DNA of 14,895 nt from Acholeplasmataceae bacterium (lineage in GTDB: Bacteria > Bacillota > Negativicutes > Acidaminococcales > Acidaminococcaceae), in the NCBI GenBank assembly GCA_012744295.1, contig JAAYIB010000029.1, positions 1 to 14,895 of the forward strand. The letters are read 5' to 3'. Of the stretch, positions 1 to 5,869 are shown piece by piece; position 1 is the stretch's first letter, and each line of letters starts with the position of its first letter. The notes under the pieces are model-generated. The model was given only the letters and a program-made list of their open reading frames with translations. It was not told where the DNA came from and made no database searches. The position numbers and the translations under genes are program-made.

Positions 1-1
1 A

Positions 2-208
2 ATGGATCCTGTAGAAATGGGTCCCGAGCTGGCGTCTTACGAAGCCTTGCATTTGGTGGATTTTCATCTTTTGCCGCATGCAGGGGAGTACCCTTTTGCG
101 GAGGCTGTGGAAGAAATCATTAATGTCTACGGAGATAAATGTAATTTGCTTGCAATCAATAACAAGCAGGCGATAATTGTTAACGGTAATGAAGTTAAAA
201 AAGTTTAG
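2..208 (+). CDS. Peptidase S51 (dipeptidase E-like) protein, C-terminal fragment
   Basis: This is the 3' end of a gene that starts before the window; the ATG at position 2 is probably an internal methionine. The visible 68 residues contain a stretch around residues 19-32 (VDFHLLPHAGEYPF) that matches the late part of peptidase S51 proteins, where a Pro-His pair follows a hydrophobic strand. After it comes an alternating strand ending in AIIVNG, also typical of the family's C-terminus. Known members are cytoplasmic serine peptidases such as dipeptidase E, which cleaves Asp-X dipeptides, and cyanophycinase relatives, all built on a class-I glutamine-amidotransferase-like fold. The catalytic Ser and its surroundings lie outside the window, so activity and exact substrate cannot be judged. 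A strong terminator follows 29 bp after the stop, so the gene ends a transcript. Confidence 0.7.
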   Translation: MDPVEMGPELASYEALHLVDFHLLPHAGEYPFAEAVEEIINVYGDKCNLLAINNKQAIIVNGNEVKKV

Positions 209-237
209 GTTGTTGTCATGGCAATAAAATTGCCGCC

Positions 238-272
238 GGCCCAAAGGGGAAAGCTCCCTTTGGGCCGTTTTT
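238..272 (+). terminator. Rho-independent terminator after the S51 peptidase gene
   Basis: A perfect 11-bp GC-rich stem (238-248 pairs with 256-266, GGCCCAAAGGG with its complement) with a 7-nt loop is followed by G and five T residues (268-272). It sits 29 bp beyond the stop codon of the first gene and separates it from the flavin-reductase pair. Confidence 0.9.
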
Positions 273-376
273 GCGTCTAAAAATGACTTATTTGCAGGAA
301 CAAGCCTATTTTCGGCGAAATCTTCCATCATACATATGACAATACCTGAAACACAGGTGTCAAAGGAGTGATTGCA

Positions 377-919
377 ATGGCGTTAGCGGAATTATCATTA
401 GATAAAGCCTTTATGCTGCTTGAGCCGGGTCCGGTTATTATGGTTGCAACCAACGACGGCAGGAAGCGCAACCTGATGACGATTTCCTGGCACATGGTGA
501 CCGATTTCACGCCCAGCCTGGCCTTGACTACCGGGCCGTGGAACCATTCCTTCAAGGCGATGATGAAAACCAAAGAGTGCGTTTTAGCGGTGCCGACGGT
601 CGATATGATGGAGAAGGTCATAAGCATCGGGGACTGCTCCGGCAAGGATACGGATAAATTCAAGAAGTTCGGCCTGACGGCGCTGCCGGCAGAAAAAGTT
701 GCGGCGCCGCTGGTGGCGGAATGCATAGCCTGCCTGGAGTGCAAGGTTACTGATTACATCAAAGAGCCGGGCATCTTGCTGCTGCAGGGCGTCAAAGCCT
801 GGATTGATAACGAACGCAAGGAACGGCGTACCTTTCACGCGAACGGGGACGGCACCTTCGTTGTCGACGGCGAAAGCATCGACCTGCGTCATTTGATGGC
901 GGACAAGCTGCCGTTCTGA
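377..919 (+). CDS. Flavin reductase-like / flavoredoxin-type FMN-binding protein
   Basis: This 180-residue protein resembles the flavin reductase-like (FMN-binding split-barrel) family, which includes flavoredoxins and the reductase components of two-component monooxygenases. The N-terminal third has the family pattern: a strand reading PGPVIMVAT, then the RNLMTISW segment, then SLALTTGPWNHSF, which in relatives lines the FMN phosphate and isoalloxazine pocket. The length is normal for single-domain members. The expected role is cytoplasmic electron transfer, reducing FMN or passing electrons from bound FMN to a partner; the partner is not identifiable here. I chose the ATG at 377 over an in-frame GTG at 368 because the Shine-Dalgarno AAAGGAG (362-368) overlaps that GTG and lies 8 nt before the ATG. 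The gene is followed after 34 bp by the DNA glycosylase gene, so the two are probably cotranscribed. I see no convincing sigma-A promoter upstream; a small inverted repeat lies at 342-360. Confidence 0.8.
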   Translation: MALAELSLDKAFMLLEPGPVIMVATNDGRKRNLMTISWHMVTDFTPSLALTTGPWNHSFKAMMKTKECVLAVPTVDMMEKVISIGDCSGKDTDKFKKFGLTALPAEKVAAPLVAECIACLECKVTDYIKEPGILLLQGVKAWIDNERKERRTFHANGDGTFVVDGESIDLRHLMADKLPF

Positions 920-953
920 TTTGCGGCCGAAACCTTGGGATTGGAGTTGTGGC

Positions 954-1457
954 ATGGTTCTACCCGATATGCTTAAAAACGGACTGGACGTTGTTTTCTG
1001 CGGCACCGCGCCCGGAAATATTTCCGCACGCAGGGGCGCCTATTATGCTGCCGACAGCAACAAGTTCTGGGCGGTGCTTCATAGAACGGGGCTGACGCCC
1101 AGGCTGTTTGCGCCTTGTGAGTATCCGCTGGCGTTCGAACTGGGAATCGGTTTTACCGACGTGGCGAAGGAACGCTTCGGCGTTGACAGCCAGCTGCGCA
1201 AAACCGACTTCGACCGGCAGGCGTTTTTGAGAAAAATCCTGACTTTCAAGCCGCGAGTACTCTGCTTTACCGGCAAGCGCTCCGCACAGGAGGCCTACGG
1301 GCTCAAAACGTCCAAGGACATAGTTTACGGCAGGCAGCAGAAAAAAATCGGCGAAACCGTCGTATTCGTGCTGCCTTCGCCCTCGGCTGCGGCCATCCGT
1401 TGGTGGGATGAAAGCTACTGGCGGGAGGCCGCCGGCTATATTCGCGGACAAGCCTGA
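954..1457 (+). CDS. Mug/TDG-like mismatch-specific DNA glycosylase
   Basis: This 167-residue protein belongs to the uracil-DNA glycosylase superfamily and is closest in layout to the Mug/TDG branch, which removes uracil or thymine from G:U and G:T mismatches in base-excision repair. The alignment with Escherichia coli Mug from memory is clear: VVFCGTAPG near the N-terminus aligns with its VFCGINPG, SNKFWAVLHRTGLTP with its ANRFWKVIYQAGFTD, and VLPSPS with the late VLPNPS loop. The first motif here is G-T-A-P-G, so the catalytic Asn of Mug is replaced by Ala, and the late loop is SPSAAA instead of NPSGLS. Related Mug-like proteins share this variant, so it probably marks a subfamily, not decay; substrate preference is open. 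The ATG at 954 is chosen because GGAG (943-946) lies 7 nt upstream. An in-frame TTG at 921 lacks such a site. It is probably cotranscribed with the flavin-reductase gene. Confidence 0.8.
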   Translation: MVLPDMLKNGLDVVFCGTAPGNISARRGAYYAADSNKFWAVLHRTGLTPRLFAPCEYPLAFELGIGFTDVAKERFGVDSQLRKTDFDRQAFLRKILTFKPRVLCFTGKRSAQEAYGLKTSKDIVYGRQQKKIGETVVFVLPSPSAAAIRWWDESYWREAAGYIRGQA

Positions 1458-1521
1458 AACAACATGCTAAAGATGTACGTTAAAGCGGCTTTTGATAAGT
1501 TTGCGAGACTGCAAAAATAGC

Positions 1522-1552
1522 TTGACTTCGCCTCCCTTCCTAATGTTATGAT
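1522..1552 (+). promoter_or_regulatory. Sigma-A-type promoter with extended -10 for the phosphoesterase/c-di-GMP run
   Basis: TTGACT (1522-1527) matches the -35 consensus at five of six positions. After a 19-bp spacer, TATGAT (1547-1552) matches the -10 at five of six and is preceded by TG one base upstream (1544-1545), the extended -10 signature, which can offset the long spacer. Transcription would start near 1559, about 38 nt before the GTG start of the phosphoesterase gene. Confidence 0.65.
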
Positions 1553-1596
1553 ATCTCCAACAGATAATGATTTCTTTTAAGCATCGGGAGGTTACC

Positions 1597-2892
1597 GTGA
1601 AGAAGATTCTTAAAATAATCGTGCCCTTGCTGCTGCTGCTGTTTGCTGCCGCCTACATCTTCGTTCCCGGCGTCCAATCCTGGCCCCAGCAGAATTTTGC
1701 GCAGTCAGGAAACGGCACAGGGGCGTTTTCTGCGCTTGGCAGAACGGAAAGCCTCTACCTCAGGCAGGTCATTACCGCCGACAGCACCGTTTCGCGCACC
1801 ATTGCCTGGCATTCCGAAGAGGCGGCCGCGGGTGCCATGGTGGAGCTCCGGCTGAAGGGCACGGAGGAACTGCAGACTGTTCCTGCCGTCAGCGAAAAAT
1901 TCACTGACGACAAAATAACGCACTATCTGCATAAGGTGACTCTGACAGGGCTCAAGCCAGCGGCAAAATATGAATACAGGATCGGTTACGGCAGAAAGCG
2001 CAGTCCCTGGTTTGACTTGACGACGGCAGGCGAAGGAGCTTTCAAGGCCCTCATTTTCCCCGACTCACAGTCCAATGACTACAGAAACTGGGAAAAGCTG
2101 GCGCAGACGGCAGGCAAGACTCACCCGGACGCGGCCTTCTTTGTGAATATGGGCGACCTTGTGGACAACGGAGAAGAGCACAGCCAGTGGCGGGCCTGGT
2201 TTGGCGCGCTGCATGGCATCATCGACAGAATCCCGATTGCTCCCCTTCTTGGCAATCATGAAACCTATGACCTGAACTGGAAGGTCAGAATGCCGGTGGC
2301 CTACCTGAAATATTTCGAGCTGCCGCCCAACGGCAGCGCAGAACGGCGAAACCAGTTCTATTCCTTTGATCACGGCAACGTGCACTTCGTTGTCTTAAAC
2401 ACGCAGTTAGCCGAGATGGAACAGCTTCAGCCGGGGCTTTTGGCAGCGCAGAAAGAGTGGCTGCAAAAGGACCTTGCAGGAACGAAGAAGAAATGGAAGG
2501 TCGCGCTGATGCACAAGGACGTCCTGCAGTATTCTTTCAAGCACAAGGCCGGGCGCAAGCCGGGCATTTCCGATTTGGGCAAAGCCTTTATGCCTCTTTT
2601 TGACGAATACGGAATCGATCTTGTCCTGAGCGCACATCTGCATACCTACCGCAATCGCGGCAAAATCTATGATTTCAAGCCGGATGAGCGGGGGCCGGTT
2701 TATATTGTGACCGGTGTGGCGGGCAATGTGCGCTACCCGGATTTGTGGCAGCGGCATCCTTTTGATCTGACGCTGGCTCCTCAGCCTGAGACGGACAACT
2801 ATCTGACACTGGAGGCTTCGGAGGACAGGCTGCTCGTGCAGGCCTTCCTGCCTAACGGTACGCAGTTTGACCGTGTTGAAATAACGAAATAA
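1597..2892 (+). CDS. Membrane-anchored calcineurin-like metallophosphoesterase (purple acid phosphatase-like)
   Basis: A 431-residue exported or membrane-anchored phosphoesterase. Residues 4-24 form a hydrophobic signal anchor behind two lysines. Residues about 50-145 read as the fibronectin-III-like N-terminal domain of purple acid phosphatases. The metallophosphoesterase domain follows from about 148, and its metal and catalytic motifs can be read in order: D156 (PDSQ), G186-D187 (GDLVDNG), G219-N220-H221-E222 (GNHE), H306 and the paired H347/H349 (SAHLHT). All expected metal ligands are therefore present and hydrolysis of phosphate esters outside the cytoplasm is likely; the natural substrate is unknown. 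The GTG at 1597 is the chosen start because GGGAGG (1586-1591) lies 5 nt upstream and the lysines plus hydrophobic core then form a normal signal. An in-frame ATG at 1567 precedes that ribosome site. It is the first gene behind the 1522-1552 promoter and is followed after 68 bp by the small ORF. Confidence 0.85.
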   Translation: MKKILKIIVPLLLLLFAAAYIFVPGVQSWPQQNFAQSGNGTGAFSALGRTESLYLRQVITADSTVSRTIAWHSEEAAAGAMVELRLKGTEELQTVPAVSEKFTDDKITHYLHKVTLTGLKPAAKYEYRIGYGRKRSPWFDLTTAGEGAFKALIFPDSQSNDYRNWEKLAQTAGKTHPDAAFFVNMGDLVDNGEEHSQWRAWFGALHGIIDRIPIAPLLGNHETYDLNWKVRMPVAYLKYFELPPNGSAERRNQFYSFDHGNVHFVVLNTQLAEMEQLQPGLLAAQKEWLQKDLAGTKKKWKVALMHKDVLQYSFKHKAGRKPGISDLGKAFMPLFDEYGIDLVLSAHLHTYRNRGKIYDFKPDERGPVYIVTGVAGNVRYPDLWQRHPFDLTLAPQPETDNYLTLEASEDRLLVQAFLPNGTQFDRVEITK

Positions 2893-2960
2893 AGGCTCTT
2901 GCGGCAGAAAAACAACAGGTGGCGGCGCCAAGACGGAGTGAATATCAAGGAGGACGAGCC

Positions 2961-3113
2961 ATGGCCGTCAAGATACTGATCAGCCGGCCATTGGATGAAG
3001 AGGCGGCCATAGAGTTTCTTTTAAAGCAGAAGGAGCAAAACCTCGGGCAAAATTCTGACTGCCGGATAATGACGGCGTCGAGCGACAAGGATGGGAAAAC
3101 CTGTGAATGGTGA
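2961..3113 (+). CDS. Small 50-residue protein of unknown function, overlapping the next gene
   Basis: I do not recognise this protein. It is supported by one of the best Shine-Dalgarno sequences in the window, AAGGAGG at 2947-2953, 7 nt before the ATG, and by its position in the gap between two real same-strand genes. It starts MAVKILISRPLDEEAA and then becomes charged, ending SDKDGKTCEW; there is no membrane segment or signal. The first 12 or so residues recall the beta strand that opens antibiotic-biosynthesis-monooxygenase (ferredoxin-like) domains, but the remainder is too short for that fold, so it may be a remnant or an unrelated leader. Its stop (3111-3113) lies inside the start region of the GGDEF/HD-GYP gene, a 23-nt overlap with the ATG at 3091 or 11 nt with the GTG at 3103. 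This suggests translational coupling. It could be a real small protein or a coupling leader peptide. Confidence 0.5.
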   Translation: MAVKILISRPLDEEAAIEFLLKQKEQNLGQNSDCRIMTASSDKDGKTCEW

Positions 3114-5811
3114 AAAACGCGACATATCGATAAAAAGGACGATTATTTCCGTCTTTTTAGCTGCGATGCTGGTATCGCTTCTCGGCATCGGTTACTTGAT
3201 TTTTGCGAACTGGTACGCTTCTGCGGAAAAAACGGCGGACGTTATTGCCGACAATATCGGCGATGAGCTCTACCACCGCATTGATGATTTTCTGCAGCTG
3301 CCGCGGCAGATTAACGAGGGCAACCTAACCATAATTAAGAGGGGGCTTATCGACCTTGGAAACGATGAGAACCGGGACAAGTATTTCCTCGGGGTGCTGA
3401 AGTCTGCCAATCCGGCCATTTACAGCTTTACCTACGGCAGTGAAAGCGGCGAATATTACGGGGCAAGGAGAAATACCTCGGGTGAATTGGAAATCGTCAG
3501 GAATAACGCTGCCACGGAAGGAAGCTCCTGGTATTACCGTGTCAATGGCGATACTGCCGAAGGCGAACCGGTTTTTCGCACGGGCAGTTTTGACCCGCGG
3601 CAGCGCGCCTGGTACCGGGAAGCGGTTAAAAGGGGAGGGCCCGTTCTGTCCCCCATCTATAAGCATTTTTTGATGAATGACCTCGCGGTTTCCGCTGCAC
3701 AGCCGGTTTATGACGATGAGGGCAGATTGATAGGCGTCATGGGAACACACATTCTGCTTTCGGGCTTTGAGGCGTTCTTGAAAAGCACGGTGGAAGACTA
3801 CCAAGGACACGCCTTCATAGTTGAAAAGGACGGCGGAGCCCTGATAGCCAACTCCGAAGGCATCGGAAACTTTACAATTGCACCTGACGGAACCCTGAAA
3901 AGGCTGAAACTTAGCGAAGTTACGCTGCCCGGAGTTAAGGAGGCATACGCCAAGTATGCTGCCGAACACAACAGCAATTTTTCTTATGAGTTCGAGGGCA
4001 GGAAGCTGCATGTCAGCATCAGGGAAATCCATATGGACGGCATTGACTGGGTGATTGTTTCGGCGATACCGGACGGCCCTTTGATGGCCTATATGAAGCA
4101 AAGCATTCAGTCGACGGTGCTTTTGGCGCTGCTCGCGCTTGTGCTTTTTGCGGTTATCTATCAAGTTTTGACCGGCAGACTGATGGCGCCGATTGATAAC
4201 CTGCTGCAAACAGCGGGTGCGTTGGCGTCGGGTGATCTTTCAAAGAGAGCCTCCGTAGTAAGAAATGACGAAATTGGAAGCATTGCCGCGAGCGTGAACA
4301 AGGTTGCCGATAAGACGCAGTTCCTGATTAATGATCTTGAGGAAGCGGTTAAGGTCCGTACCGAAGAATTACGGCTTACAAATGAATCTCTTGCCGAAAA
4401 CAGAAACCAGCTGCAGCTGATTCTTGATTCCACGGCCGAGGCGATTTACGGCATGGACCTCGAAGGACGCTGCACTTTCTGCAACCGCAGCTGCCTGCGG
4501 CTGCTTGGCTATAAGAACCAGAGCGAACTTTTAGGTAAGAATATGCACGATAAGATTCATCACAGCAGGGTCAACGGCGAGCCGATGCCTCTCGGTGAGT
4601 GCAGGATTTATCGGGCGCTGACGCAGGGCGCCGGGTTTGAAGCGGATGACGAAATCTTCTGGCGTGCCGACGGCACTTCCTTTGCCGTTGGTTACCATGC
4701 TTACCCGCAGTTTAAAAGCGGCAAGGTTGTGGGAGGCGTGGTGACCTTTATGGATATTACCGACCGCAAGCAGAAAGAAAAGGAAATCGAGTATCTGAGC
4801 TGTCATGACACGCTGACCGGCGTTTACAACAGAAGATGCCTGGAGGAAAGCGCTGCCAGGATTGACAAGGCGGAAAACCTTCCCCTGTCCGTCATCTTTG
4901 CCGACGTCAACGGACTTAAGATAACGAACGATGTTTTCGGCCACGCTGCCGGTGACGAATTAATCAAGGGAGTTGCCTTGCTTTTAAGCAGATGCTGCCG
5001 GCAGAACGATGTAATCGGGCGCGTAGGCGGAGACGAGTTTGTCCTTTTGCTGCCGCGGACTACGGCGGAAAACGCATGGAAGGTAATCGAGCGCATCAAG
5101 GTGGTTTTTGCGGCGGAACCGTTCGGCGGCATCAAGGGCAGCATCTCACTCGGGCTTGACACGAAGACGCACGAGGAGCAGACGCTTGACGAAATATTGG
5201 CTAATGCCGAAAGCTCCATGTATGATGACAAGTCGAAAAATCGCAAGGCCGTCAATAACGGTATGCTTGATACCATTGTTGAACTTCTTCACGCCAAGAG
5301 CGGAAGGGAAAAAGAGCATGCCGCCAATGTCAGCCGCATGTGCGGCGAGCTCGGGGCTGCCCTGGAGCTGTCGGAGGCTGAGCTCAGCAGATTGCAAAGG
5401 GCGGCTTATCTGCATGATATCGGCAAGGTTATGGTTGATGACGAGCTGCTGGAGGGCACGCTGACGGAAGAGGATAAAGAAAGGATGCAGCAGCATTCGG
5501 TCTACGGCTACCGTATCTTAAGCCTTTTTGATGACACGCTCGACCTGTCGGAATATGTCTACAGCCACCATGAGCGCTGGGATGGCACCGGTTATCCGCG
5601 CGGCCTGAAGGGCGAAGCGATTCCCCTGCTTTCCCGCATCATCCTGGTGGTCGAAACCTACGAACGCACGCTGAACAAGGGCTCTGTCCCCACGGAGGCA
5701 AGCCGTGCCGAGGCGCTGTCGGTAGTCCGGGAAGGCTCGGGAAGCAAGTTTGATCCACAGATTGTCGAGTTGTTCCTGCAGCTGCTTTTAGAAAAAAAGC
5801 CCGGCGCTTGA
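3091..5811 (+). CDS. Membrane c-di-GMP sensor enzyme: dCache-HAMP-PAS-GGDEF-HD-GYP
   Basis: A 906-residue bifunctional cyclic-di-GMP enzyme of the inner membrane. Order: TM1 (about 18-39); an extracytoplasmic dCache-type sensor (about 45-325) with the typical DPRQRAWYREA stretch; TM2 (342-360); HAMP (361-415); a short coiled linker; PAS (about 440-557); GGDEF (572-725); HD-GYP (about 730-900). The synthase site is intact: HDTLTGVYNRR (572-582), D-V-N-G-L-K substrate segment and GGDEF at 646-650. The inhibitory I-site RQND (637-640) sits five residues before it. The hydrolase has H775-D776 in HDIGK and HHERWDGTGYP at 826-836, but the usual metal-binding Asp of the following V-A-D-x-Y-D segment is E855. 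Ligand binding outside the cell presumably sets the balance of synthesis and breakdown. The start is uncertain: the ATG at 3091 has AAGG directly against it, while the in-frame GTG at 3103 has AAGGA 11 nt upstream. Numbering here uses 3091. Confidence 0.92.
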   Translation: MGKPVNGEKRDISIKRTIISVFLAAMLVSLLGIGYLIFANWYASAEKTADVIADNIGDELYHRIDDFLQLPRQINEGNLTIIKRGLIDLGNDENRDKYFLGVLKSANPAIYSFTYGSESGEYYGARRNTSGELEIVRNNAATEGSSWYYRVNGDTAEGEPVFRTGSFDPRQRAWYREAVKRGGPVLSPIYKHFLMNDLAVSAAQPVYDDEGRLIGVMGTHILLSGFEAFLKSTVEDYQGHAFIVEKDGGALIANSEGIGNFTIAPDGTLKRLKLSEVTLPGVKEAYAKYAAEHNSNFSYEFEGRKLHVSIREIHMDGIDWVIVSAIPDGPLMAYMKQSIQSTVLLALLALVLFAVIYQVLTGRLMAPIDNLLQTAGALASGDLSKRASVVRNDEIGSIAASVNKVADKTQFLINDLEEAVKVRTEELRLTNESLAENRNQLQLILDSTAEAIYGMDLEGRCTFCNRSCLRLLGYKNQSELLGKNMHDKIHHSRVNGEPMPLGECRIYRALTQGAGFEADDEIFWRADGTSFAVGYHAYPQFKSGKVVGGVVTFMDITDRKQKEKEIEYLSCHDTLTGVYNRRCLEESAARIDKAENLPLSVIFADVNGLKITNDVFGHAAGDELIKGVALLLSRCCRQNDVIGRVGGDEFVLLLPRTTAENAWKVIERIKVVFAAEPFGGIKGSISLGLDTKTHEEQTLDEILANAESSMYDDKSKNRKAVNNGMLDTIVELLHAKSGREKEHAANVSRMCGELGAALELSEAELSRLQRAAYLHDIGKVMVDDELLEGTLTEEDKERMQQHSVYGYRILSLFDDTLDLSEYVYSHHERWDGTGYPRGLKGEAIPLLSRIILVVETYERTLNKGSVPTEASRAEALSVVREGSGSKFDPQIVELFLQLLLEKKPGA

Positions 5812-5869
5812 GCAGAGCCTGGGCAATAGTTCTGTCTTTCCGGCAGGATGTGAAATCGGAGGTGTAAAG

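Noticed and set aside
1464..1520. An 18-residue open frame (MLKMYVKAAFDKFARLQK) between the glycosylase gene and the 1522 promoter, possibly an amphipathic peptide.
   Set aside because: No Shine-Dalgarno precedes it, it is very short, and nothing else supports translation.
2961..3113. Reading the small ORF as a truncated antibiotic-biosynthesis-monooxygenase domain.
   Set aside because: Only the first strand looks similar; the rest lacks the expected length and pattern, so I left it as unknown.
3325..4209. A 294-residue minus-strand open frame opposite the dCache region.
   Set aside because: It is fully antisense to a clear sensor domain; its composition is rich in Arg, His and Gln as expected for a shadow frame, and no ribosome site was seen.
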